Source of the DNA: Paracamarosporium sp. OC-R06-R3
Lineage: Eukaryota; Ascomycota; Dothideomycetes; Pleosporales; Didymosphaeriaceae
Direction of reading: 5' to 3'
Length of the DNA: 64,000 bases
Assembly: GCA_019828545.1 (NCBI GenBank)
Contig: JACVRA010000174.1
Location: forward strand, 62,001-126,000
Shown in pieces: positions 1 through 18,200 of the stretch. The notes beneath the pieces were generated by a model. That model was not told where the DNA came from and ran no database searches. It was given only the letters and a program-made list of their open reading frames with translations. Position 1 is the stretch's first letter. Each line of letters starts with the position of its first letter. A program made the translations under genes and the position numbers.

Positions 1-622
1 CCTCTTCCCAACCCATTTTCGAAGAGTGCATAGATGCGTTCACATGCAAGACTTGTTTCTTCTGGTGTAATGGGTAGATACTATTGGTTCTTTAAAATCT
101 CTTCTCCTTGCTCTTATGGCGTGAGTCCATTTAGCCCATGGTGGGACACATTTCGTCTTTGCGGAGCCAACTTTCACTGAACCACGTGCGTAGTATGAAG
201 ACTTATGGACGCGGGAGTTGAGATTGCGGGGATTATCATGTGTAGTAATGAACGTCGTGACAACGGTGTATGCACGAGCAATGCAAGCGTGGAACGATAG
301 TGGTTAGGTGACACTACTTACCGCATAGAACATGTGATCTATATGGGCTAGCTGCCAATTTGTTCTCCTGAAATAAACACGGGAGTTAGAAGACAAGAGG
401 ACGCCAGTGCAGTTTTCGTCGGCCTTTCCAAATAGGAGATTAGCGCGACTGCATTAGACATGGATCATAAATTTAGCTTAGCGCACAGTTGTGGGGGCTG
501 ACCTCCAGCCTCCAAATGGCGCAACCTGCTCCCTCCCAGGGTGTCGTCATTGTGCTTCCGGTGGCTCTCCATCTTGATCGACAGATATCGCGTCTCTTCC
601 TTGAGTCCAAGACCAAACCAAC
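1..622. other. Intergenic, no gene seen
   Basis: No reading frame here looks coding and no RNA gene was recognised. The stretch directly upstream of the RhoGEF start presumably holds its promoter and 5' leader. No clear TATA box stands out. Confidence 0.4.
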
Positions 623-3235
623 ATGGATCCGATTTCTGGTGCCGTTGGCATGGTATGTCTTGGCTCCTCAGCGACATGTCAAGACCACGAACTTGTTTAG
701 ACTTGCTAATGTCAGCAGATTGCCGCAATACCGCAGTGCATAGAAGCAGCAAAACAACTATATGATTTGCGAGAGCGCTTTGATCAAGCTGCCGTGCTGA
801 TAACCGCTATCTACACGGAATCAATGGTTGTTGCAGCTTCATTATCGCAAATTCAGAATCTTTTACACGGCGCCACTTTGCACAACAAGCCCGAGCTTCG
901 TGACACTCTTGATCGGGCACTGACAGGCTGCTGGGTCGTATATCAGTGTCTCGATGAGGAAGTGCGCGATTTAGCTGGGAAGGTCGATGTGAATGACCTG
1001 CGGAAGCGAGACCGAGCGCGCTTTTTGCTTAAGGAGGCAAATTTCAAAGAGCTACTGCAACAGATTCGGGGACAACAATCCGCGCTAGGCTTACTTATTC
1101 AAGGCTTGCAGATGGAATCTCTCTCCGACATGCATCGATTACTTGGGGATAACAGCATCAAGTTAGATCGGATCGCAAAGCGGTCGAACACCTTGAGACA
1201 AAAACATCCGAACATCAAAGTTCCAGAATCCATATTGGATAAGGATAATATCGATGAAACGCAATCTATATTTGGTGACGCGGAATTCTCATTCGATGAC
1301 GAGGTAGTCAACTCTAAAGCCTATCGGAGAGCTATGGCACGAGCTACGGCACGAGACTCTACAGAAGAGTCAAAGGAAGGTCCCAAAGTCATCGAAGGAG
1401 ACCTCATTGATTTGAACATGATTCCCAATGGACCTAACGATGACCAACAATTGATCGACGGATCAGCGGCTGATATGAAGTCTCTCTTGCTACGAATTGA
1501 CGATGCGATCGAATCGCAAAACAGCGATGCGCCACCGCCGTACGAGAATGAGAGCAAAGAAGCTCATGCAGAGATGCTAGATGATCTTGAAAAGAGCTTA
1601 TTGCCGTTCATGCCTCCCGCGTCCTTGTCCACTGCCAAGCCATCGATGATAATCACGGACATCGAGTCTACTGGAGCTTCACAAGAGCGTGACAGCCTAG
1701 CGACAACGGAAAGCAACACTGCCACCCTTGTAGCTCCGATTAGCGAAGGACATGAAGAGAATCAGAGCTTTTTAGATACCAAAGGCGAAGAACAAGAAGA
1801 AGAAAAACCACCCCCTCTTCCGCCGCGTCGTACTGTTTCATCATTATTGGTGCCAGCGGAATCGAGCTCATCTCTTGGGCTCAAGAAGGTATCGTCATGG
1901 GAAGATATCTTCGCCCCCCTTTCGACTACGTCTTCACTATCGCTTGATGATTTATCTGCAGGGGATACCGCTGCTCAGTCTAACAACAAGTTCATTCGCA
2001 AGCCTTTGCCACTATTGGTAAAAAAGTCCTCAGATTTATCGTGCGATACCACTACTCACGGGAACAATGCCCTGGCCACTTCAACTAATGGACATGACCT
2101 CGGCAAAACTTGGGGTTCGATCTTGATGGACGAAGAGAAATTTATCGAACGATTGAATAAATTCAGCACTACTTTCTATGAAGCTATTGTTAAAGAATGG
2201 CCAGTTATAGAGAAACACATGGAGGCGATTATTCTAGCCAGAAAGCTTGTGCCATTGCATCAGGAATACGTCATCGACGCTGTGAAGGAGCAAACTGCAC
2301 GGAACCCGTCGGCTGTCTGCGACCCCCGTTTGTTCATTACATGGGCTAGCAAAACGTACAGGCTACTCAAAGAATATTCACAGCGTTACCCTCATGCACT
2401 GTACGCACTTCGTCTCACCCGAAATCGGGATAAGAGGTTCAGTCCTTATGTTGAGACGCTCGGTCTGAGTCTTACGTATTTTGGCAAGAGCTGGGAAGAT
2501 TATCTTCTGTTACCTCTGGTTCAGCTCGACACTTACATCATGAAGCTGCAAAGCATGTTTCAGAATGCGGAAGCAAGCTCCGCTCCTGTACCAATCAAAG
2601 ACCAGTCACGGTTGACGGCTGCGCTAGATGTGCTACAAAAACTTAGAGCGCAATGCTCAGACCTAGCTGAGCAATCTCTGAGTCGAGAAGAACTACAAAG
2701 CCTGGACCGAAGGATTCATACGGTTGATATTGGCCTGGTAGACGTACTTCAACTATCCGAGGCGAACCGCCGTATTATGTATCAAGGTTCACTCGCCTTC
2801 AAGCTCAACGGTCATGGTATATGGCAGTCTATGCAAGTTGTCTTACTCGACAATTATCTTTTCTGGGGCAAAGTGAAAAACCCGAAGAATTCAAAACCTC
2901 AGGAGTGGAAGGGTGATAATATTCGAGTAATTGAAAAGGTGAGTGCCGTTCTCGAGGTGAGCTACTTTTGGTCACATAACTAAAACATTTAGCCCATTCC
3001 CATTACACATATTGCGATTAGGTTACCTGTGGACTCAGCACAAACTCGCAAAACCTCTTATTTGGACGAACTTCCCCGAGGGGTCGTGTTGTACGAACTA
3101 TTTGTTGACGTTGTCAAAACACAATCCAGTTTCACAACACATATCCTGGGTGCTTCTTCTATTGACGAGAGGAACAAGTGGCACCAGAAGCTGAGTGAAG
3201 TAGTTGGCACAAAGCCACCAGAAGTTCCGATATGA
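623..3235 (+). CDS. RhoGEF (DH-PH) with fungal N-terminal STAND-like region
   Basis: Predicted guanine-nucleotide exchange factor for a Rho/Rac/Cdc42-type GTPase, acting on actin and polarity signalling at membranes. Model: exons 623-652, 716-2938 and 2993-3235, giving about 831 residues. The start at 623 (MDPISGAVGM) was preferred to the in-frame Met at 767 because splicing the 63-base intron restores IEAAKQLYDLRERF, the usual opening of fungal N-terminal signalling regions. Order: helical N-terminal region (about 1-200); disordered acidic stretch with PPPLPPRR near residue 375, a possible SH3 ligand; DH domain (about 480-670); PH domain (about 695-822) split by the 54-base last intron, whose removal joins NIRVIEK to PIPITHIAIRL in frame. 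The frame shifted by one stays open to 3482 after the stop, so a different 3' end is possible. Family call is secure; the partner GTPase is unknown. Confidence 0.8.
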
Positions 3236-4625
3236 AAGCGAGAACTCTGGATACTATCCTCTTATGAATACGACGAAGAACCACCGTGAAAGCCCCCAGC
3301 CATATTACCACGATCGAGGTCCGCCCATATACTATGGCCAGGCTGCGAGTTCTCGCAGGGTCCAAGGAGATTTCTCAGGAACGATATGCTACTGCTTTTC
3401 TGTTCAGATCGCCAGTCCTAGGGCTCCCATATTCTTCTCTAGGCCTGGAGAAATAATGTCCAGTGATACTGTTACGTTCTGACAATCACACTCGACCTTG
3501 ACGTCTGATAGCTCCTGTTCCTACCTATATCAGTGCACGCCTACAAGGGGAGTTGATGTGTATGCTATTCAGTCATCCATATCGATCAACAAGACACACC
3601 ATGAAGCAGATCGGTATTTGACAGAAGTATTAACCTCTAATAGATTGTGTCAATTAAGACTCGTCGGTTGAGCCCGATTCACTCGGTACCAGAACAACAG
3701 CTTCCGTCGCATCATACGAATTTCTACCATCTAGGCAGAGAGCGCAACAGCATGTAATACCCCGGTTTTCGGTCCACCGATGCATCGCAACCGACCCCAA
3801 CTTTATTCGCCTGTTATGCAATTGTCTTATTGCGGCCATTAGAATTGGATAAATGTTAGTGCATTGAAATGAAGAATTAAGTCTTCCTGAATACGAGTGC
3901 CTAGTTGATGAATTGAGGACATTGTTCGGTTTACTCCAAGTCCCAATAATACTCAAACATGTACATATAGACTCTCAAATTGTTGACTAAAAAGATGCTT
4001 ACACCGTTGGCAATGCTCCTCCACTGAGAAAAACATATATGCACCGATACCGGGAACAAAGGAAGTTGTGCCACGGTCGTCACCCAACAACGTCGCAGAT
4101 AGTTGAGTATGACTGGCTCCTCTATGACCTGTCCTAGGAGAACACACGACAACCCAACACTGTGTCATACTATCCTCGGCCATCAATTGGCTAGCTAGTA
4201 GTGCCCAAGTGTCCAGATCCGTTGTACACGTGACATATCTGCTCCCGGACATAACATCGGCGGAGATAAGAGTTGCAGCGGGAAGCGGCAGTCGTACGCG
4301 ATTGTGTCACGAACATGTGGTATTGGCTTTTGCTATCAACTTTCTCGGGTTGCGATGGACTTCACCGACAGCATGATAGTTCCCGTACGTAGGACAAGGA
4401 CTGGTTCGTGGCAGCGGTGCAGGTGAGGAGCTGGGTTCCCCGCCACCGCCATCGGTTCTTTGTAAGCATGCATGCAGGCAGCATCATTGGGAGCTAGGAC
4501 CACCGACTAAAAGTACATCGATTGACATCGAACCGTCACCGGTCTTTCAATCCGCGCCTTTTTCGAATTCTGTGCTCAGACTCTGTAATCTCCAGAGTAC
4601 GGCACCCGCGACACCGCATCGATCA
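3236..4625. other. Intergenic, no convincing gene
   Basis: Two short overlapping minus-strand frames (3654-3956, 3953-4252) and an open plus frame to 3482 show no recognisable family, signal peptide or splice structure. The part from about 4300 should contain the promoter of the ABC transporter gene. Confidence 0.4.
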
Positions 4626-9858
<5,233 letters not shown>

Positions 9859-12200
9859 GTCAGGTGCCCCTGGGACTAGGGCCGGTGTGGGGGTAAATAA
9901 TAGTGTCTGGGGAAGAGATTTTCGTTAAGGCAGGCAGGCGGGACCACGTTGTATATATCCTTGCTAACCTATTTGTGGAACGGGAAGCGGGAGTAGAAAA
10001 TGATCAAGTGTATACCTCTTACCTTAGTTCCTGTGACGCGAGTGTCTCTATGCCCTTCCTCGTCCGTGTGACATGATGCGGAAACTCTTATTCCACAGTG
10101 CTGTCTCAAGCTCACCGCCGCTCCGCTGAGGGGCGCCTAATTTGATGTGATTGTGGAGAGATCTCGGCAGTACGTGTAGGGAAGCATGTGTGGGGTGTGT
10201 GGGTGTGGACGAATGGGGTCCTGAGTAGGACGTCTTGGCCGTGCGTTGAAAGGGCGAGTGAAACAAGGAAGCATGCACGCGTGCCCTGAGCGATGCGCTT
10301 GCATGACAATGCGAAAAGAGCGAAGTGAGCGGTAGGCTTTCCCAGAAAGGCTGCCCATGAATGGTGGGCTTGCATGCAAGACATCCTGTCAAGACAGGGA
10401 GTTTCTGTTGTGGGGTTGTCTCGTTTTCCAAGCACACACTGGACTGCGGCATGTCCCAAGACGAACAGAGTAACTGATAAACGAATGTGGGGGTATCTGT
10501 GATCGATAAATCCATGCGCCGATGCAGAGTTGTGCGTAGAGATCGATCGAATCGTTTAGATGCCCGCTGCCAGATTCAAGATTCGAGATGTGAGAATCAG
10601 CTCATCCGCATCTACGGGCGCTGCAAAATGGATATTTGGAGGGGCCGTGCAGAGCACATTCGGGGGGCCACTGACGAGTTAGTATGCCGAAAGCGTTGCA
10701 GCGGGGGGCAGCGTCTGCGCATCCGATCCTTGCAAGCAGTGGAGCAATTCGTCACAAGGTAAGACATGAGTCTCAATTGGAGTAAGCTCGGAGTGGCGCT
10801 GTATGCTCATCGCTGAAACCGATCGTAGTGTTTATGCGGTGCCGTCTACCGGGTTTTTGGGTTGGGCCGACTGAGAAGGAGCAAAGGGCCGTTCCTCTAG
10901 GTGGGTCTGCCCATGTGCGCGATCAGATGCAGATGAGACGATCAAAATTCGGTAGGTGTCTATAAGGTGTGTCCGGCCATGCTGTGCGAGCTGCAACGGG
11001 TGTGTGCTGGAACGGTACAGGTGGGATGAGGGTTGCAGCCAGAGTGGGTATCCATGCGGCCACACCTATTGGTGGAATGTGGGAGGGTGTTGGGTGATTG
11101 GCGCATGGCGCGTCTACTTGGTTTCTTTTCGCGAATGACGGGTGGGCACCGGCAGGTTGCAGTGGAAGTGGAGGTGGAAGTGGAGGTGGAGGTGGAGGTG
11201 GAGGAGGTGAAGGGAAGAAAGGGTGCAGAAACAGAAAGCGTTGGCAGTGACGGTCGGTCAAGGTGCTCTTTCCATGGTCGTCATTCCCCGAAGCACACTC
11301 AACCTTGACTGCTCAGAAAGATGTCGGAGCAGATGTGTCGGGCACTACATTCCCTGCTGCCCATCGTCTCGTCATGCTGTTCAAAGTATGCAGACCAAAG
11401 CCTTGCGGGGGTAGGGGCATGGTGTTGGCGAATCGGGGGGCTTTCCTTTTCCCCCTGATGCAGCCGTCTATAGGACACCCACGGCCCGCTCAGGCACTGT
11501 CCAACGGCTGTCATGGCGGCGTCTCTGTGTAGATCTAAGCAGAAAAACGGCACACCGACGTCGCTAATGGTTTGGCCCATGCCGCTTTGTGTTCACACTG
11601 ACAAGGGCCTCCCTGGTAGAGCTTGGGCTGGACACTGGTGGTTCCCCAGCAGACACTCTGCGACGAGATTAGAGAAAGCTACAGCAAACGGTGAGCGAGA
11701 CGTTGACCCTGTTCCAGGCACTGAGGTACAGGTCCCATACAAAGGCTGGCGGGTCGATAGAGGCGTGCTTTAAGATGACTTCCCCCTCTGCCCCTCGAGG
11801 TTTTGCTCCATATCTCTGAAGCTATACAGGCGCCTCGCCGGTGTCGTTTTTGTACCACAGCCGCCCTTTGCAACCCACGACCCTGTATCCTATACCTGCA
11901 CGGTCATGGAGCGTCGTCTATGATCCTTTTCGTCCTTGACCTGATTCGGAGCCTCTGGTTGCGAGACGCTCGTTCGACTTCCTTGATCGCGAACACACTG
12001 GCCCCAAAATTGCATAGGAAACGCTGGTTCTGCACTGTCAGTGATCGTTGGTGGCACGTCCGGACGCTACGACATGCTGATAGGCCAGGCAATCCATCTC
12101 GAGACGGCGAATTCTCATCTTTTCTTGCCCCTGGAGCCTCGCGGAGCAAGCCGTCGCCGTTCCATTGTCGTGCGCGTCGGCTAGGCGAGGTGCAGACGCC
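9859..12200. other. Long intergenic region with a GTGGAG-type repeat
   Basis: Several open frames of 60 to 155 codons occur on both strands (for example minus 10048-10515) but none has a recognisable domain, coherent splice sites or a convincing start. They look like chance frames in G+C-rich DNA. The only distinct structure is the purine repeat at 11161-11209. Confidence 0.45.
11161..11209 (+). repeat. Imperfect GTGGAG/GTGGAA purine microsatellite
   Basis: About eight tandem six-base units alternating GTGGAA and GTGGAG, all purine plus T on this strand, in non-coding DNA. Such tracts are prone to slippage and can form G-rich structures. No function is indicated. Confidence 0.8.
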
Positions 12201-14247
12201 ATGGCAAAAGCAACCATGGAGCAGTGCACATGTCAGCCTCCCTCCCGTCACGCGCGGCAGGAAGCGGCCACGGGCGGCCAATCCGAAAAAGAACTGTTCT
12301 CGCTTGTGCACGATTCTGACTATGTGCCGCCGGTGAGTGTCTGCTTCGTCGCCATGGCTTGCTTCCCCACGGCCGGCGGAAGCGATGTGTGTCGTGCTCC
12401 GGGCGCCCCGTGCTAGCGCCCGCCTCGCTGATCCGCCGTGCTGGCGTCCTCGCCTAGCTGTCATCCATGCTGATTGTGCCAGCAGCAGAAGCCGAAGCGC
12501 AAGCCGCGCGCCGCCAGAAAGGACGATGTGCCGCTCAAGTCGCGCATAGCCCTGGGCTATCTGAAGGTCAACGGCCGCGAGGAGCCCATATTCGCGCCTA
12601 TCCAGGGCTTTGAGCACTTGTTCACCCAGGACGAGGTGGCCGCCCCATGGTCGTCCCCGGTCACTGAACAGCCGCGCCAGTCCCGACCGAAAGGTGAGCT
12701 AACGTGGAATACCTGTGATGCCTCAGGCAATAAAGCTCATCGAATGCCGCAGATGCCGCAGATGCCGCACATCGTCCGTCGCCGAAGGCTTCGTCTCAAC
12801 AACCACGCGGCGTGAAGAGGAGGCACTCTCGTCGGGATCAACACGAAGACAGCACTCATGACGCTGATGAGGAGTCTGAACCCATTGTCGTCGTTCGCGC
12901 GCCCGAGACATTCAGCGTTGGCGACATTGAATCGCTGAAGGCCTTCTATGCGGCGCGCTTTCGTGAGCTGACTATGAAGCCGATGCGCGACATAGTGACT
13001 GCTTGGGTGAAGAGACTGGAGCCTAGGCGTCAACAGCAGTTTGGGCCCTACCAGCGGTACAAGAGCGACAGCCGTTCCGATAGCCGTTCAGAAAAGTCCA
13101 AAAGCGTCAAACCTCCGTGGTGGCCTGCTCTCGTGCCCTACGTGGAGCCTTCCCACCTCAAATTACAACGTCAGTTTTGTGTGTAGCAGCCTTGGTGGTC
13201 CTTGCTGACCTTGGACAGATCTTGTACCTCTAGCTGTTGACATTATGCTCATTCACCGTCGCATCGATCAAGCCGTTGGTAAGCGGAAATATCCTTCTTG
13301 GATCAACAAGCTTGAGACCGATGCCATTTACCTGGTCACTTCCAAGGACACAGAACACTTTTCATCGTCCAAGGGCGCAACATACAATGAAGCCATGAAG
13401 AAGCGCGCTTTGGAGGTAATCATCCCAAGGTATGATAACTATCTTCAACCGACATGTAAATACCGAATGCTGACTTTGATACAGTTTGTTCGACATTGCC
13501 AAGTCCCACGAAGACTATGTCGCTCAGTATGACTTGTATGAAGGCTCTACCAACGAGGATCCCGGTTGCGGAAAGCAGGTTTCCTGGCAGCCCGCAGCTC
13601 GACCCGGTCGCGAACATATCTGGAAGCGACCACGTCCATCGGTAAAAACCGAACCGCTCCCCGAAGACGATGGTGGCGACGAGACAGAAGTGGACGAAGA
13701 AGTTATTTGCCCGAGTTCTGCAATGTCGTTCAGCTCGGCGTTCAGCTATACGGAAGATATCAAAATGTTCCCAGAAGCTATTCTTGACGGTTCACCGGCT
13801 TTAGAAGTAGTACCTACATCGTCTGAAGCTCCTCAACAAGCTTCTACCCAAATCCCGGACAGAAATATGTCCTCGGACATTGGTCAGTCCATTTGCCGCC
13901 TCCACTTGTACGAGACAGATACTTCCAGAGCTCTTCCGGCCTTCGGTGTTGACTCCCCTGCAACCGGTACAATCCCACAGTGCTCTACAGCTTTCACCTA
14001 CCCCTACCCCTCTCAGCTGGCCGAGGTATCGTATCCTGTTCATGGATCTACCAGCTTCTCTTCAGGAGCAGCAGCACTGTGCGAGGTAGGGTTTGGCAAT
14101 GGGCCCAGAACCCAAAGCCTACCTATCGATGTTCAACCCATCCATGGCCTTCCTGTACACGAGCTGCCCACCCATGGGCTACCCACCCATGGGCTACCCA
14201 CACACGGTCTCCCTTTAATGTCAACGGGTTGGGGCAGCTCGTACTAG
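12201..14247 (+). CDS. DUF2841 (AFUB_079030/YDR124W-like) protein with LPTHG repeats
   Basis: Member of a fungal-specific family of unknown biochemical function; family members include a gene of the subtelomeric hrmA-associated cluster of Aspergillus fumigatus and yeast YDR124W. Model: exons 12201-12332, 12483-12693, 12753-13169, 13219-13429, 13485-14247, giving 577 residues. The conserved helical-bundle region (about 165-345) contains SLKAFYAARFRELTMKP, ITAWVK-like VTAWVKRLEP and PPWWPALVPY. A basic patch (KPKRKPRAARK) near residue 47 could be a nuclear signal. After about 345 the chain is low complexity and ends with LPTHG repeats. The third acceptor can be at 12752 or 12761 because GCCGCAGAT is repeated there; both keep the frame. 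The start is the first Met in good context and could lie upstream. Confidence 0.72.
14164..14208 (+). repeat. Coding 15-base tandem repeat (L-P-T-H-G)
   Basis: Three tandem 15-base units near the 3' end of the DUF2841 gene each encode L-P-T-H-G, preceded by diverged copies (PIHG, LPVHE). The first two units differ only at the third base. Array length could vary between strains. Confidence 0.85.
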
Positions 14248-15271
14248 ACCTCTTGCATTGGGAGTGTTTTGGAAGTTGCACACGTCAATTTACCGGTCAG
14301 ACCTTTACGCTGCAACTCGCATCGACTCCACATCAAAGGCACACGCCAACCCACCACCAATTCACAGCTCCCTATCCTCGAAGTCCATACCCAAGTCTTT
14401 CGTTTATACTTCGATAGCGTTTCACCGTCCAGGTCATTGCACACTTGATTCGGTATCTTCCCTGGAATATTATGGTCACCCTTCATCCTCACTGCATTAT
14501 ACCCGTTTACGCCGCCCACGATGCCACGACGCCACGAGACTAGGAAACAAGTAATCCTCAGGTGGACGCAATGCGGATCAAAAGACCGTAAGGTCACCCA
14601 CATCAACAACCACACGCAGGGAGAGAGACGGAGACAGATGAAGAAAGCCAACGCTCTATTAATTAATCTCGGTATGTATAGTAGGCGTTACAGTTGAGCG
14701 AACCTAGGCACTGCGTGTGAATTGTACATATAGTAGAAACAGGTCCTTGGGACCGCCAATAAACATTTCGGTACGTTACATGACAAAAACGGGTTCCTTG
14801 CGGATGCTGTGATTGAAGAGTGATGCTGATGCTGTCGCTTCGTGTTTTCCTCTCTATGAGAAGTATGCTCAGTGGGCTCATATCCCGAGCTGCTTCTGAT
14901 ATAGCTCGTGTCTGCATAATCTGTCGTTGAAGATCGTATGAAATGAGCTATTGAGTGGGGTGCAGTATCCACGCGTATTCAGGTCCGGCCGGAACATCGG
15001 TGGAAGCATTCATCGGTGAAACGCCGATGACGCATGGGCCACCCGATGAACAGATCAGGTGCGCTAACCGGCTGCATCGCATCACCGCTAGAGCGCGCTT
15101 TGTCTCTCCAGAACACCTCGCCCAAGCAGCAGCGCAGCTCGCCGGAGTCAATCCTCTCACGCGCGCTGCATTGGGCAGCTCCCGCTGACGCCATTCTCGA
15201 CTGCTTCAACTTCGCCCTACCGTCATCCACATCGCTCGCGCATGAGCAACTGAAAGCACGATTTCGCGACA
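14248..15271. other. Intergenic, no gene seen
   Basis: Short frames on both strands lack domains or splice logic. The region should hold the 3' end of the DUF2841 transcript and the promoter of SAC3. Confidence 0.4.
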
Positions 15272-18200
15272 ATGACTGGAGGTCGCGGCCGAGGTCGAGG
15301 CGGTAACGGAATTCGAGGCGGGAACAGAGGACGCGGCGGACTTCTCAGTGACGGGCGCACGCCGAACCGATCGAACGGCCTTGATGCGCTCACAGGAGGC
15401 GCCGTTGCCCGGCGAGGCTCCGGTCGCGGCAACAACAGCGGCGCGAGTGCGCGAGGCCGAGGAGGAGGTTCTGGCGCAGGTGGAGCGAAGAACATACAAG
15501 AGTAAGCTCTCCTGCCTTGCTGTAGGATCACATCAAGCGGCGGGGTGGGCCAAGATTGCGCGCGACTCTGGTGGAGACGAAGGCCGGAGGAAGGAACGGC
15601 GACGCGATGTCGCAGTTGAAAGACGCGGAGGAGGTCGATTGGCTCACCCCGGCCATCGATTCTAATCAGTTTACAGGCAGTCTTCTGACACCGTCACCTC
15701 TGACGGTTATACCGGCATTCGATACCATCCCAAATACGCGCAACAAACGAAGGACCCATTGAATACAACGCCTTACGGACGGCACCAGTATCCGGAACGT
15801 TATGCATATGTAAGAAACACACCTCCATGTTGGCTTCTTATACTAATATCTTCCAGCTTAAACATGCCCAAGCGTTCAAGAAGCAAGAACAGATCAGCAA
15901 GGGTCAGATGGACCCCGATGGACAGATGGACATGAGTCTGAGCGTTGATAAACATGGTCTCTGCAAAGACCTATGCCCGGAACTAGAACGTGTACGACGA
16001 ATCGTCCAGAACGACGTGGCCGGCCCCGAATACACGGAGGACACAGCACATGGGCCACGCAACCAGCGGATACCAGACGAAGCTCGTATGGTCTCGGCAC
16101 ACCACCGATCGTCAGCTGGTGATGAACTTTCACTTATGTCCGATCTTCGCACTCCCGAGACTCTGCTCGTAAGCAATTTGTACAACTGGTCGATCTGAGC
16201 TAACATCGCCTAGAAATCCATGAAGACTATGGTCGACCGGTTGAGAGGAGATTCATTTGAATATCTCAATTCGTGGATATGGGACCGGTCGCGCGCTGTG
16301 CGAGTGGAGATAAACAAGAACTATCGTAGGAGAGAAGACAACGAGCCTATTCTGGGCTGTTACGAGATGTGCATACGCTTCCATCTGCTCAGCATGCACC
16401 AAATGGCCAGCAGCAAATCAAAGGATTATGACCGCCATACTGATTGGGAGCAGCTCTCGGCCTCTTGCTATCAGATAACACAACTGTGGGACAAGATAAA
16501 AGTGTACGTACCTGAAGATGGAGTGACACCGTCCCCGCTCGAAGCGTCGCGCGTTGCCGAGATTCACGCATACAACATTATCCTTGGTTTGAAAGAGCGC
16601 GACCATCGCGAAGAGGTCCGTTGCGACCCTCGTGTTCGGACCGCACAGACTCTCGTCCGAGCTGCCCAAGACACAAGGAACTTCACTACCTTTTGGAGAA
16701 TCGTCAGGTCGAGCAGGGTCTCGTACCTCATGGCATGTGCGGCCGCTACCCGTTTCAACTCCGTTCGATCAGATACTCTGGAAGCAATGGTCAAGGGCTA
16801 CATGGTGCACAAGCAAAAGATCGACGACTGGACCTTGGATAAGCTCGCTGAAGTATTGGGTTTTGACGATGACGACCAGGTCCGTACATTCTGCAGCGCC
16901 TATGGTGGCGAATTCGAGACCAGTTCCGAAGGGATCACATACCTGCGACCGGAGACTATCACGATGCGAAAAAATCCTCCTGGCTTGCCGAAACAATTCT
17001 TTTCACAGAAATACGTCGAGTCCAAACGGGGAGGACGCAATCTAGCCGCAGTGCTATTCGGCTACAACATATTGACGGCTCAACAAGAAGGTTTACTAGA
17101 ACCTATCTCTGAGCGAGACGAGGACTCGTTATTCATTCCAGAATCTTCTGCTTCTTCGAATCCCTTCGCAGTCGCTGCTACCCAGAAGTTTAAGCAGCCT
17201 TCTGGTTTGTTTCCATCTAATGTTCAGCCTGGCCTATTCGATGTATCGAAAAACAGCATTAAATTTGCCACGCCAACCAATGGTGCGCTTTCATCCGCAC
17301 CTACACCAGCAAATCCTTTCGCCAGTGCCGCAGCTAAACTTAACGTAAATGGGCAGCCAACGGCACCTGCTGCTGGATTTCAAGCATCTTCGACCGGGCC
17401 TGCAGCCCCTTTAACCGCGGCTTCTTCCAATACAAATGCTTTTGGACTGTCTGCGAATGCAAACCCTTTTGGATTACCAGCGACTTCGAACATGAGTGGA
17501 TCACCCCTGACTGCGACTGCTCTTGGTACACCTAAAACTGCAAATGGTATTGGGACCTCTACGTCTCCTTCGTCTATATTCTCAACATCAACTGCCCCTT
17601 CGACGGGGTTTACTGGGTTCACTGGGTTCACATCGTCAGCCCCATCGAATAGCTCCACTGGATCTGCAACGTCTTCGTTCCCTACGACTGGATTCTCCGG
17701 GTTCGCAGCAGCTAGCGGTTTATCAATTCCCTCGGCCGGACTCGCGAAACCTGCAGCGGAACCGTCTTCTCTGAAACCTGTTGAGGCATCAGCAGCGACA
17801 CCTTCTGAAGATGAAAAACGCCAACAGGCCGAGGAGGAGCGACGAAAAGCCGAAGACACCCAACGCAAGGCCCGGGAAGAAGAGCAACGGAAAATTCAGG
17901 AAGAACGACAACGTGCGGAGGAGCAACGACGGCAGGCTGAGGAACAGCAGCGGCGACGGGCTGAAGAAGAGCAGGCCAAAGCGCGTGCAGTAGAACACCA
18001 ACGTCGACTACGAGAAGAGCAAGAGAGGGAACGGCTTCGGGTTGCTCAAGAGGCGGCGCGTAAAGCAGAGGAGCAACGAAGACAAGCGCTCGAAGCACTT
18101 ACTAAGAACGTGCTAGAGGATCCGACGCACGGTCTGATGAGGCAATATATTCAGAATGTGGTGGATAATCTGGTGCAGGAAACGCAAGCAGCGTTACAGA

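Noticed and set aside
3204..3482. Open frame after the RhoGEF stop as a C-terminal extension
   Set aside because: It needs a frame change with no suitable intron; the PH domain is already complete at 3235.
3654..4252. Two overlapping minus-strand frames that might form a two-exon gene
   Set aside because: No branch/acceptor arrangement joins them convincingly and the translation matches no family I know.
10048..10515. 155-codon minus-strand frame in the spacer after the ABC transporter
   Set aside because: Low-complexity Ser/His/Pro-rich translation with no domain, signal peptide or splice support.
11904..12617. 237-codon minus-strand frame
   Set aside because: It lies antisense to the first exons of the DUF2841 gene, has an Arg/Ala-rich composition typical of an antisense frame in G+C-rich coding DNA, and no domain.
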